Shown here: positions 36,623 through 47,068 of the stretch, piece after piece | Numbering within the stretch: position 1 is the stretch's first letter | Layout: the number at the start of each line of letters is the position of its first letter | Assembly: GCA_900073065.1 (NCBI GenBank) | Contig: FJOG01000002.1 | Coordinates: forward strand, 2,291,573 to 2,355,572 | DNA: 64,000 nucleotides | Direction: 5' to 3' | From: Phialocephala subalpina | Lineage: Eukaryota; Ascomycota; Leotiomycetes; Helotiales; Mollisiaceae | Position numbers and translations under genes: made by a program | The notes under the pieces: model-generated | Told to the model about the DNA's origin: nothing | Database searches by the model: none | The model's input: only the letters and a program-made list of their open reading frames with translations

Positions 36623-37300
36623 NNNNNNNNNNNNNNNNNNNNNNNNNNNNNNNNNNNNNNNNNNNNNNNNNNNNNNNNNNNNNNNNNNNNNNNNNNNNNN
36701 NNNNNNNNNNNNNNNNNNNNNNNNNNNNNNNNNNNNNNNNNNNNNNNNNNNNNNNNNNNNNNNNNNNNNNNNNNNNNNNNNNNNNNNNNNNNNNNNNNNN
36801 NNNNNNNNNNNNNNNNNNNNNNNNNNNNNNNNNNNNNNNNNNNNNNNNNNNNNNNNNNNNNNNNNNNNNNNNNNNNNNNNNNNNNNNNNNNNNNNNNNNN
36901 NNNNNNNNNNNNNNNNNNNNNNNNNNNNNNNNNNNNNNNNNNNNNNNNNNNNNNNNNNNNNNNNNNNNNNNNNNNNNNNNNNNNNNNNNNNNNNNNNNNN
37001 NNNNNNNNNNNNNNNNNNNNNNNNNNNNNNNNNNNNNNNNNNNNNNNNNNNNNNNNNNNNNNNNNNNNNNNNNNNNNNNNNNNNNNNNNNNNNNNNNNNN
37101 NNNNNNNNNNNNNNNNNNNNNNNNNNNNNNNNNNNNNNNNNNNNNNNNNNNNNNNNNNNNNNNNNNNNNNNNNNNNNNNNNNNNNNNNNNNNNNNNNNNN
37201 NNNNNNNNNNNNNNNNNNNNNNNNNNNNNNNNNNNNNNNNNNNNNNNNNNNNNNNNNNNNNNNNNNNNNNNNNNNNNNNNNNNNNNNNNNNNNNNNNNNN
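36623..37300. other. Assembly gap (678 N) inside the permease gene
   Basis: A run of unknown bases. Coding sequence on either side is nearly continuous at protein level: VATDL before the gap, then YINIHRGQ resuming at about 36370, after an acceptor-like CGACAG. Together with its non-coding flanks (about 36371-36622 and 37301-37340) it marks roughly 0.9 kb or more of extra DNA within the gene. Confidence 0.95.
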
Positions 37301-37851
37301 AGATTTGACATCAATACCATACATTTTGCCCTGACCACTTCCGCAACTGATAGATCTGTTGCCACCGAGATGGAATTTGCGGAGATGCCGACTCCAATCA
37401 AGGCAATCAAAAAGGCAGTAGCACAGAAGAAGGCTGCCGCTCTTCCGCCCTGCGCAGAACTAGCATGATCAATTGTCTAGCTAGAACATACTTCATACCT
37501 TTGACGTCCAATTATCCACGATCAGCGGTGGATCCAATAGTAGTTCTCCATACAGTATCATCGAGCCATTTGCACCAATGATGCCAAACAACATCATGAT
37601 TATAAAGACTACCGGGGTGACGATCAATTGAACATAGGGGGAATTTTGCTTTCTCGAGTATCTCGCGAGGTCGTCCCTAGCAAATGTGAGCATTGTAACT
37701 TAATGTCCAAGACAACTCCGAACGACTCACATGTTGACACCAAAGGGTGGCAAAGTTCCCCACCATGGCATAGATCCCGTTCATCATAGCCCAGCCCAGA
37801 GCAGAGCCATGAACGGCATTCCTTGAGGAAATATGGCGCCACCGCCACCTT

Positions 37852-37895
37852 CTGGAAGTTATTCAGAGTACTCGGCCATAATTGAGATTACTTGC
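37852..37895 (-). other. GC-AG intron in the permease locus
   Basis: The donor is ACCG|GCAAGT at 37896/37895 and the acceptor TTCCAG before 37851 (44 nt). Splicing gives SSTEGGGGAIFPQGMPFMALLWA, matching the glycine-rich loop expected after the GWI helix in NCS1 permeases. Reading through meets TAA at once. Confidence 0.65.
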
Positions 37896-39218
37896 CGGTG
37901 CTCGAGACAATCCAGCCTATACTGGCAAACCCAGCAATTGGCGTCACCATGCTCTCGAAGGTGAAGAACCAGCGGACCTGATGAGGCGGGATGTAATAGA
38001 ATAGCAGGCAGATTAGGAAGTAGATGAAGTAGCAGATCATAAACCCTGTGGTAATGTTCGCAGATTCTGGGAGTTGATTTGGGACATTGCGGAATCTTGG
38101 CCAGATTGCATAGACCATGGATTTTTTCTAGACATTAACAAACAGAACAGGCAGCATGGGACGGTAAAAATTACGAACACATTCAGCTCCAGTATATGTG
38201 CCAATGCCATACCAGAAGATAGAATGACGACTCTGAAAATTATCACAACGTACGCGAAGCAGAAGCCGTAAGCACTTCGCGCTTAGATCTTGTAAGATGT
38301 CAGTTAACAGAATGCGACGTCTCGGTGACAAAGCTCGTCGAGATGTCAGGTGAAAGCTCACAGTGAATGGGATGTGAAGTTTTGCCCTAATTAAGCTATT
38401 GTATGTTACTGAAACACGTCAGATTTGAAGAGGAAAAAACCTCCTTCAGCAAGAGGAGCGGTAAAATGTGCCATCCCAAAAGTCAGAGCAGCTTACCGAC
38501 AAGTGCAGTCAGGAAGTTGCCAATCGCCACAGCAACCAGGGCCAACTTCCACGGAAGACCAATGGCAATTAAAGAACTACCTATCCTCCAATTTGAAACG
38601 GCGAAAGCATCTGAGATCCAGTACATGACAACTGGCACTGATAAGCAAAGTTGAGCCCGTAAACGTAGTGGAAATCCTCGTACAATTATATGTTCGCCAT
38701 GTCTGTTGTTCTGGCTCCACACCGTCGAGATCTGTCGAATATTAGAGACGAGTTGAGCCAGCAGTAGAAGCCATTTGTCTGACCTTTGTTGGCCCATTTT
38801 GTCCCAGGGACCATTCGACTTTCGCTCGCTTGGAGAGTTGCTTGACCTTTCACGCGAGCGCAGAAAGATGCATTTCTGTCCTCGGAAGCTCCAGCATAAA
38901 CTTCCAACGGACTTGAAGAAGACACGCCTTTCTCGGTCTTCTTAGACATGCCATAACTCATGTTGGAGGTGGAATATAAAGGATACCTCGTTCCAGCTAC
39001 AAGCTGCAAAAAATCCAAAGTTTTCTCATCCCCTAGGTCTTTCTCCGCTTTGTATGACTTGGCCAAGATATCGTGCCCATGATTCTCGTCGCTCATTTCC
39101 ACAATCTTATCTCCAGAAAGTGCCGCTCTGGATCTCCGTCTCTGGATGGTCCAATCAGGACAAATGACAAGAGAGCATACTTGGAATGTCGGCCAGCTCC
39201 GAGTGCTTCGGCCTTCAT

Positions 39219-39473
39219 CGCGAAAGTGGGAGGATCCCAAGTATGCGGAGCCTCTGGAAGATTAATTTATGCTTCGGCAAGAACAGCGTTGTACTCCGGA
39301 CCCTCACACCAGATAAAGAATTTGAAAGTGGGGTATTGCGGCCCGCTGGATGGCGAGCTTTGCAATCTGATTTGTATCACGAAGAAGTTGAAAAGCAGAG
39401 AGAACGGAACCTCGAACGTAAATACATAAGAAGAATATAGATAGGATATCAACCACTGGGAGGAATAGCTGAT
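39219..39473. promoter_or_regulatory. Divergent promoter between permease and adenine deaminase
   Basis: A 255-base interval between the two divergent starts, short enough to act as a shared control region. I see no certain GATA-factor or purine-regulator pair of sites by eye. An A-rich stretch precedes the deaminase start. Confidence 0.4.
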
Positions 39474-41549
39474 ATGGAACATAATGCCATCCCAAGCTCT
39501 GTCGCGACAGGGGCACACCTCACAATCACTGTCGATGAGCTTATGCAACTGCGCTTGGTTGCTCTGGGGTCTCGACCACCGTCTCTGATCATTCGTGGTG
39601 GACAGATACTATCGTTGCATACAGGTGAAAACCTTGAGCGTGACGTTGTCATCTATGGTCGGCACATTGCTGCCGTAACACCATGGGGTCATTTCCCAGC
39701 CTGCCCAGACGAGATTGATGCTCATGGTGCGTTCATCAGTCCCGGATTCATCGACACTCATATACACATTGAATACACAAAACTTGTGCCCGGGGAACTT
39801 GCCAGGCTCAGCGTTCCTCGCGGGACTACAACAGTCTTGGCGGATGCAAATTGCATTGGCAATGTCTTTGGTGGGAAGGGTATGGATATCATGGGCAAGT
39901 ACTATTCCAGATTTACAAGAGAGTATTCCAAATTAATATATGACAGGAACCACAACGACTCCTCTAAGGATCTTTCGCCAAGTCTCACACAAGATTCCTG
40001 GCAACTCTCCAGAAATCGAACTTGGCGGAACTTCTGTTTCCACAGAGGAACTATGTGCTCGCGTCTCCAACTCAAATGTTGCAACACTAGGAGAGAGCAA
40101 TCCATTCTCGCTAGACAGAGCATCAGCCGAAAAACAAGCAGCAGCGCTACACGCAGGAAAGCGTATAACAGGGCATACAGCACTATTAGAAAATGAACCG
40201 CTCTGGGCATACGCTGCAGGAGGAATCGGAGATGATCATAACGCGCATCAGACTAAAGACGTTATTGAACGACTGAGGCTGGGAATAATGCTAACAGTAA
40301 TGAGTGGCTCGATGAACTCTAACATTGACGGAGTTTTCAAGGACATTCCGGCGCTGAAAGGAGGTCTTGGGCATATTTCATTCTGTGCTGACGATAAGTT
40401 GGTCGAGGACTTAGATCGGGAAGGCCATATGTAAGTTAGGACCATAAACATGCGAATGGGGTGACTGATTCCACATTCTGACAGCGACCACCATGTTCGA
40501 ACTGCCATTCGTTTGGGAATCGACACGCTAGCAGCCTATCGAATGGCTACACTCAATGCAGCTTCGTACTATCGGCTTGACCACCTCATTGGAAGTGTAA
40601 CTCCAGCGAAGCTAGCAGACTTATTGATCCTAGACAATCTGGAAGAAGCTCGGTAAGCTGCACCCTCAAAGAACATCTGGCCAATGCTGATCGAATGAGA
40701 CCTACAACTGTAATTGTCAACGGAAAAGTGGTTGCACGGGACAATAAGCCACTCTTCGAAAATTCTGATATTATTCCCCAATTCACACTGAACAGCATAC
40801 ACATTGATCCATCATTCCTAGAGGCCTCGAGGTTCCACATCTCGCCGAAAGAAGCCGACCACGCTTGTGTCCAAGCAATGGAGATGTATGATGGCTATTT
40901 CAAACGAGCTTTCCATGCTCGACTTCCGGTGTCAGCAATAGGATCCGTAGAAAGCGACATCGGTCGAGACATTCTCAAAGTGGTTGTAATTGACCGTCAT
41001 CATGCCACCAAAAACTGCGGCACCGGCTTCGTTCGAGGATTCGAGCTTCAGAAAGGAGCGATTGCTTGCACAACAAACTGCGAGAACCAAAATCTTGTCG
41101 TTGTTGGGACATCAGACCAGGAAATTGCGAACGCTGTATTAGCAATAATTGATCTTGGCGGTGGATTTGTTGCTGTAGCTGATGGCAAGGTTCTTGGGTC
41201 TGTTCGACTTGATGTTGCTGGCTGTATGTCCTCCGAGCCTTGGGAGAAGGTCCGAGAGGATTCTCTTGCGTGCGATGAAGCCGTCGAAACAATTTTGGGA
41301 GGAAAATTGAAATCTCCATTTATGATAATGAGCTTCATCGGGCTCGTCGCTGTGCCTGATCTTGGTCTGACTGAGAAGGGGTTGATAGATTGTAAGACAC
41401 AAGGGCTGATGGACGTCATTCTTGACGGAGTGCCGGATCTTACTTCGGATTCCAGAGCGTCTGAGAACTTGGTGAAAGTATGTTGTCGTTGTCCTTCACA
41501 TGCTCACGATATCCATAAAATGATGGACGCTGCGACCTCTATTTTATGA
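39474..41549 (+). CDS. Adenine deaminase, bacterial Ade-type amidohydrolase
   Basis: Predicted to convert adenine to hypoxanthine and ammonia (EC 3.5.4.2). It is not the Aah1 type usual in fungi but the metal-dependent Ade type (COG1001) typical of bacteria. Four exons, 39474-39894, 39947-40430, 40485-40652 and 40700-41549, give 640 residues in consistent phase. Motifs in order: metal-binding GFIDTHIHIEYTKL near residue 95, ADANCIGNVFGG, then GHTALLENEPLWAYAAGGIGDDH with conserved His and Asp, SGSMNSN, GHIDHHVRTAIRLG, and the glycine-rich C-terminal lobe (IDLGGGFVAVADGKVLG). The first intron (39895-39946) is GC-AG (ATGG|GCAAGT), and splicing gives MGTTTTPLRIF. It is divergent from the broken permease, suggesting a purine-use pair. 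Substrate is inferred from family. Confidence 0.85.
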
Positions 41550-41652
41550 TCAAGGTAATAGCAATGAAATCCAATCAATGTGATCGTTTGCCCCAAAACA
41601 CTTCTGACGTGCTGTCTGCCCATAAGGAGGCTATGAAGACACTGCCGTGACC

Positions 41653-43325
41653 TCACGCAGGTTCCTGCTGCTCAATCCAGGAAAAGAGACTCCTCAGTCT
41701 CTGCCCACTTCCCCTGAGGCACAACATGTCTTTCTCATCTTTTCTCCTCGTGGCAGTGTCTTTCTTCTTTTTGTCCCCCTTGAACCTGCTTTCCCGAGCC
41801 TTTATACCATCTTCAATCGCTGTATCCAAGCTTGGAGTATGGAAGGTCAGCTTCACTCTCACGAGCAGTCTGAGAAGACTTTCCACCAGGATAGAAACTT
41901 TAGCGTTATCGGAAATTGAAGAGGTTGTGGCTGAGAATGGCAAATAACATTGCTCGAGGATAACTTGTGATAATTCGTCATTGTCAACACCGGGTCGAGG
42001 AGCCGACGATGGTAAGAATCGACGGAGAATCAATTGGGTTAGCGATACATACACCACGGTTGGAAATTGTGACGAAGTGCTCGGCGATAGTAAGAGCGAG
42101 AAGGCTGGCAGTGGCAGCGGCTTTACACACGTAAAGACCGCTTCATAAAGATCTTTGCAGTCAACAAAGACTTCTGGAAGAGCATCCGCCGCCCGTGAAA
42201 GCTGCCAAAGCCAATAAATTCAGTACAAATCACAATGTTAGATGGTAAATGACTTACGAGAGTTACGACACGTTGCCGTAACATTATCGACTCAGGGCCA
42301 CCAATCCAGGAATCAATATCTTCTGTATCATCCTCATCTTGAGATGCTTGGTCCGTCAACTCTGCTGACGAAGCCTCTTCTTCCTCATAATGACCAAGTT
42401 TCCGCTCCATTGGATCTCCCCTCTTCCTTTTTTGTCCGTTCTGAACCTTGAGTTCCTTTGTTTCATTGGCGAATACTTGAGGAAACTCTTGAAGATCCTC
42501 GAGAGTTCCAGCGGCGAATGCAGACCGAATGACTCGCTTCATAGGACTCGACCTGCCTCTTACTTCGGACAAGTACTTCAAGAGTAGAGAATTTTCCAGG
42601 TTTCCGTCTGCCCCTAGCGTTTCTCTCTCCTTCCAGTCTGCATCCAGGACATCCAGCATAAAGTCTAGCCAAACCTTCCAGAATTTCCACCTTTTGGGGT
42701 ATTTCACGCTGCAGTTGAATGCCCAGCCCACCATATGCCAAAAGTCCTTCGCGCAGTTCCTAATTCTCCCCTTATTTGCGATAACGCCCCGCATCCTCTC
42801 AAACCCGTCCTCGGTGTCTGACCCGCTCGAGCCATCGTCCAGTTCCACCGCATTTCGACTGCGTCTCAATGTTCGACTTGAAGAATGGGTAGTAAATGAA
42901 AAGGCGTCCGCTAGGTTGGCGTTGAGGGGCCCCAAGATTGCAAGAACATTTCGAAGGAAAGTTATGGATTGGGAGGCAAGCTCTGCTCTCTCCTCCGCTG
43001 GTGCTTGATTGGTATGTTTAGGATGGATGAGAAGCGCGCTCACAAGCTCGATGTGAAGAGGTGCGGGCGCGTATATCGGTTTCTGGGGGTTTGGACACGA
43101 AGCGCCTGCAGTGACGAGATCCGTGAGAAGAATGAGGGCGTTGTAGTAGAGGCCTTCGTCCAGATATATGTGGATATGCTGTCTGATATCTTCTGTCATC
43201 GGCACCGCAGACCGGTACGATGAACCTATTGCCGACATGTCTTCGGCGATTGACATTGGAGAGCGAGGTGCGGTGTGGTATGAGGAGGAGGAGGAGGCTG
43301 AGCGTGGAGAGCCGGGGAAATCCAT
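41653..43325 (-). CDS. Uncharacterised 538-residue protein
   Basis: Two exons, 43325-42258 and 42201-41653, are joined by a GTAAGT...GGCAG intron of 56 nt. I chose the ATG at 43325 (MDFPGSPRSASSSSS). The frame is open further up to 43559, but that extension is basic and shows no family character. The protein has a Ser-rich N-terminus of about 40 residues, then a mostly helical body (EDIRQHIHIYLDEGLYYNALILLTDLV). An acidic patch DDGSSGSDTEDG is followed by a Trp-rich block (DFWHMVGWAFNCSVKYPKRWKFWKVWLDFM). The C-terminal region has a Lys-rich RFKGDKKKK and ends WIEQQEPA. A basic patch QKRKRGD could be a nuclear localisation signal. I do not recognise a domain. It lacks a signal peptide or membrane helix. 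Confidence 0.75.
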
Positions 43326-43838
43326 TTTGTGGAGACGCGTCGTGACGCGTGCGAATGTCACTTCTTGTTCCTGTATTTCAGGTCTTGGGGCTTTTGGGAT
43401 TTGGAAGGGAAATCGCAATGTTTTTGCAGGAAATGGTTGTTTTGGATCCAGACGATGAACTCGACTTCTAGTGAATTGTTTGCTTTTTCTGTACATTCTG
43501 CCACTTCGCAGGTGTTCCTGCCTGCCTTTGGTGGTAGCCTCAATTTTCCAGACAGCCACGCCCCCTCTACTGAATATAGAATCCCGAACAGCGAAACTGA
43601 CATGCAGAGGATCTTTTTTTTACTTATCATTTTCAATGGCGATGCTTCAGTGGTGATGCTTCGACGGCGTAGGTGGCAAGGGAAATCAACTATACCTGGG
43701 TAATGCGAACTCTCTACGTTCAAGCCTCCAAGACTAGCAAAATCATATTGCTAGATGAGATTAAGAAAACAAGGGTCACGATCGGAATGAGTAGCTCGCA
43801 AGTTGACCTGCATTACTTCACTGCCAGTAATCAATCTA

Positions 43839-44717
43839 TTACTTTCCAGAGTCAAGGAAGACACCACCAATGCCTCCATCCCCTCCATCGATCCGTTGCG
43901 CACCTTTCCCTTTCCCTTTCCCAGGACCATGACAAGCAATAACCAAGTCTCCAATAAAAGAACCATTACGTTCTTCCGTAGCCTTGATCTGTCTCTCCTC
44001 AAGAGGAATTTGTACCTTGAAGATCGGGTCGGTTGTCCCGTCAACTTTGTGCAGTCTTCCCAGACAGAACATGCCCAATTTTGATGGATCTTCTCCTTTG
44101 TTTTCAATTCCAAGAATAGCAGGATACCCCTTCACCAAAGTCGAAAATTTGGAATCGGCGAGGTATATGTTTAGTTCCTTGATGCCATACGCTCCACTGG
44201 GGTGGGAGACGTTCTTCTCCTCAACCGGCACGCGGACAGAGCGAGGCGTATCATCGTGACAAAAGAACGGCAGCTCTCCGCGTTGGTAACCAGGAGTTAA
44301 GTCTGGGAACGTGACTTTCCACTTGACGTCCACCTCATCAGGCCTCTTCCTACCTCCAGCAACTGGCTCGGCATAGTCAACGGTGACCGAACTATCTTTG
44401 GCCTTTAGCTCCTCCAACCGCTTAGTGAGCTCGGAATATTGAATCGTAGCATCGCCTGTGCTATCCGTAAATGCGAAGTCGATGATTCCGAATTTCTTTC
44501 CACCCCACCAATGGCCTTCTCGGTTCTTGGGATCATCGTTGACGAATGATATCAATTCGATGTAGCTACCATCACGGAAACATATGAGCTTGTTCTCGGT
44601 CTTGCAATCGGCATGCCGACCTCCAGGGCTAAGGGTGAAGTTGTCGGTTATCCATTTTGGGAGATCTTGCAGGGAAGAGTATGGAATTAGAACGATGATA
44701 TGATCGAGCGAAAGCAT
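43839..44717 (-). CDS. Glyoxalase-like domain protein
   Basis: Single-exon protein of 292 residues from the ATG at 44717 (MLSLDHIIVLIPYSSL). The frame extends 22 codons upstream but with no ATG, only TTG. The start LDHIIV and the layout (GGRHADCKTENKLICFRDGSYIELISF, then HWWGGKKFGIIDFAF) match the Glyoxalase_3-like family (PF13468) of vicinal-oxygen-chelate folds. His5 and the Glu in YIELISF are candidate metal ligands. The reaction is unknown; family members include many unstudied fungal proteins. The C-terminus has a Gly/Lys-rich GPGKGKGKG and a second GGDGGIGG stretch. Confidence 0.8.
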   Translation of the reverse strand: MLSLDHIIVLIPYSSLQDLPKWITDNFTLSPGGRHADCKTENKLICFRDGSYIELISFVNDDPKNREGHWWGGKKFGIIDFAFTDSTGDATIQYSELTKRLEELKAKDSSVTVDYAEPVAGGRKRPDEVDVKWKVTFPDLTPGYQRGELPFFCHDDTPRSVRVPVEEKNVSHPSGAYGIKELNIYLADSKFSTLVKGYPAILGIENKGEDPSKLGMFCLGRLHKVDGTTDPIFKVQIPLEERQIKATEERNGSFIGDLVIACHGPGKGKGKGAQRIDGGDGGIGGVFLDSGK

Positions 44718-45169
44718 TGTCGTTGTCTCTTGTGACCAAGACTTGGCTGGCAACGTCTTTCTGGGGTTCACAATGAGATCCAATAATACTATTCACGATG
44801 TCTTGTAAAAGGCTTTCTACTTTCCAAGCACGCAAATGATGACCTCCTTTGAGTCATCGCCCCGCGCTTACTATCGGTTCTCCTCACGTGGATTTGAGGA
44901 TAATCTTGGCGCAACAATTTGCTACCCCTCGCCTCCACTCTTGTTACACGATTTTGAGAGGTCTTGTCTCTTGCATCGAGAGCCCATGGCCTCGGCGTTG
45001 CAAACCGCTAAGAAAAATGAAAAGACCAATTACATGAGAGAGGAACGGAAAAGTAAGACATGGCATACTAAAGAATGAGGGCAAAGAGAGGACTTGGATC
45101 TTGAAAGGAGCAACTTGACGAGAGTATTGTACAAATTATACTTAACTATTGTGTAAGACATCTAAATCC
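44718..45169. other. Intergenic region between glyoxalase-like gene and NDUFAF2-like gene
   Basis: About 450 bases between two minus-strand genes: the promoter of the glyoxalase-like gene and the 3' UTR of the NDUFAF2-like gene. No further feature seen. Confidence 0.45.
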
Positions 45170-45977
45170 TCAACCTCGTCTCTGAGGTGCTATGTTTCCA
45201 TCCCAGGCAGCGGGTTGCCACTCTTCACTCGTACAACCATGAGCTTTCTTCCAAGGATCTTCTGCTGGGTCCGCCGTAGGCTTTGGCTCCCCACGTCGTC
45301 TGCTGGTCTGTTGCCTTGCGTTGTCTTGTTTCTTGCCCACTACCACGCTGGCTTCAGGCTCTACCATCGGCTTGGCCGTATTCTCCACACGTTGTGGAGT
45401 ATTCTCAAGCTCTCCTCCAACAGCGTTTCTAACTCCTGTTTCGTCCGGCGATTTCGCAGATTGTGTGTAGCCGCCGGAGTCCTTCAATTCCAAATCTGGT
45501 AAAGGCTGGCTTGTCCCGGGTACGTCTAGAAAGCTAAGTTTCGCGGCCCATCTGGCATCTGCTTCAGCTGCTAGGACTTTCAGATTCCTCTGCCGCACAA
45601 GGTCTTGTGATTGTTCCGTAAGAGAAGGAGGGTCATTTCGTGTATGCCGCAGCCATTGGTGCCATTGCGGTGAGATCTTGATTTCGCTATAATGTGTTGT
45701 TGGTGGATATTGCACTATTCGTCTCATACGGTACTTGTGGGATGATAGGGTATCACGGAACTCCCAGAAAGTATTTCCTTGAAGATCCAGGCCTGCGTAG
45801 TGTTAGAGATTGGCAGACGCGCAGGGGCTGAAGCTGTGAATAGCTATTGAGGCTTAGAGCTCGGGATAGAAGCTCGAGTATGCACCTACCAACAAGAAAT
45901 CGCTTCCGCCATGGTAACTTGAGAGATTTCCACCTATACCAGGCTTGCCGTAAAGGGCTCAGAGGTTTTGATGCCAT
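45170..45977 (-). CDS. NDUFAF2/mimitin-like complex I assembly factor (NDUFA12 family)
   Basis: A mitochondrial assembly chaperone for complex I, of the B17.2/NDUFA12 family. Two exons, 45977-45890 and 45792-45170, give 236 residues; the 97-nt intron is phase 1. Exon 1 encodes LRQAWYRWKSLKLPWRKRFLVG. Exon 2 starts with the family hallmark GLDLQGNTFWEFRDTLSSHKYRMRRIVQYPP and then PQWHQWLRHTRNDPPSLTEQ. The C-terminal 100 residues are polar and low in complexity. The basic, Trp-rich N-terminus fits mitochondrial import without a classic presequence. The extended tail favours the assembly-factor paralogue over the structural NDUFA12 subunit. With the CX9C gene at 15.3 kb, two candidate complex I assembly factors lie in this window. 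Confidence 0.87.
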
Positions 45978-46736
45978 TATAAGGGTTATGATTGGGTTGC
46001 AAGTGCCTCGGATTCTGAGAAATACTATTGTGGTCGCTTCGCCACCGCGCCACATCACGTGATGTAAAGAGTCGCAACATCTCAAATTCGTTCTCCTTTC
46101 TTTCTGCCCAAGCCCAAGACTAATCAACAATGGCAACAACCGCAACATCTTCCATACCTACCTCGCACTCTGCACCAAAGCCAATGGTCGCCAAGGGGCG
46201 GCTGCTTCGCCCTTGGTTGAGGATACGGATACGGTTACGACCTACAGCCTCCACCACTATTGTTCTAATCTTAGGATATTTGATCAAGGCCAAAGATGCT
46301 GTAGCAAGGCAATTATCCTTGAAGATCTACACTCACTCTCCGCAAAGCTATCAACAGCCCACAGGCCTTCCAATAAGTATTTGAGCAGTTCTCAACAGCC
46401 CACCGATACGAAGTTGGCCTTGAAACCTCAGTTACTGGACAATGCCCCCTGCAAAAGATCATCCAGATCGCCTTATTGACCACTCAACCCAGAATCTGTC
46501 AACTCAGCTCCCTGATTTCAGGACGGGTTTTTTATTATTGCACATCGGTTGCAGCATTTGCAGAATCCAGGAAAAGGGTGCATGCGCAACGTTGCACGTT
46601 GGTGTTGATAAGTTGTCGGAAGAGGACCGGAAGAGAAAAAATGTTTTGTTGATCACTGCAGAGAGGGCTTGCTTGGAACATAACGAATTACCTGCGCACG
46701 ATGACAACGGGAGGGTGGAAAGCGGGTGTGCTTCTG

Positions 46737-46777
46737 GAAGAAAAATGGAAGAAAAATGGAAGAAAAATGGAAGAATG
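46737..46777. repeat. Tandem 11-mer repeat
   Basis: Three perfect copies of GAAGAAAAATG followed by a partial copy GAAGAATG. Purine-only on this strand apart from the T. Confidence 0.9.
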
Positions 46778-47048
46778 CTTTAGCGGAATCATCCCGCTGC
46801 CCGGCTCCTCTCGCGGCGTTTGAAGGACGATCGGTTTGTAAGGTTACTGCACCGGAAGACTACAATCGAGCATGCACGACGCAGCCAACACCTCAAACTT
46901 ACTGCACGTCCGGAGAAATGTTTCCGCATGACGGCCTCGCCGATGCAGGAAAAAAAAGAACGGGCGAAAAGTTCCCCAAGACTTCAGCGGCTACCCGTCC
47001 TTCTGGGAGAAAATTTCAAACTCCGGCCCGTTGTGTTGGCAGGTGTGG

Positions 47049-47068
47049 CTTGACTTGACTTGACTTGA
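47049..47068. repeat. Tandem CTTGA pentamer, four copies
   Basis: Four perfect copies of CTTGA, followed by CC. Confidence 0.85.

Larger units (their letters stand above)
35937..39218 (-). pseudogene. NCS1-family nucleobase permease (FUR4/DAL4 type), disrupted
   Basis: Blocks in order read as a purine/uracil/allantoin-type NCS1 permease: 39218-39181, 39127-38784, 38732-38684, 38637-38497, 38408-38362 and onward. Recognisable pieces are KWANKDLDGVEPEQQTWRTYN, WISDAFAVSNWRIGSSLIAIG, IFWYGIGTYTGAECV, YAIWPRFRNVPNQLPESANIT and the late ALFRPDGIY-like motif (YRPDGIYAYNKYGTNWRA). The frame breaks near 38230-38290, again near 37791-37797 (one base missing) and near 37753 (one base extra). The frame between the last two reads AMMNGIYAMVGNFATL. 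A 678-N gap splits VATDL from YINIHRGQ, which should be almost adjacent in the protein. The last membrane segment seems absent before the stop. So this is a pseudogene, or a functional gene with poor sequence around a gap. It is divergent to an adenine deaminase. Confidence 0.7.

Noticed and set aside
42258..43559. Longer N-terminus (start at 43559) for the 538-residue protein
   Set aside because: The 78 extra codons are basic and low in complexity; the ATG at 43325 begins a sequence of the same character as the rest.
46130..46384. 84-codon ORF with good start context
   Set aside because: No recognised domain and a second overlapping frame (46213-46479) is equally long; kept only as a note in the intergenic entry.
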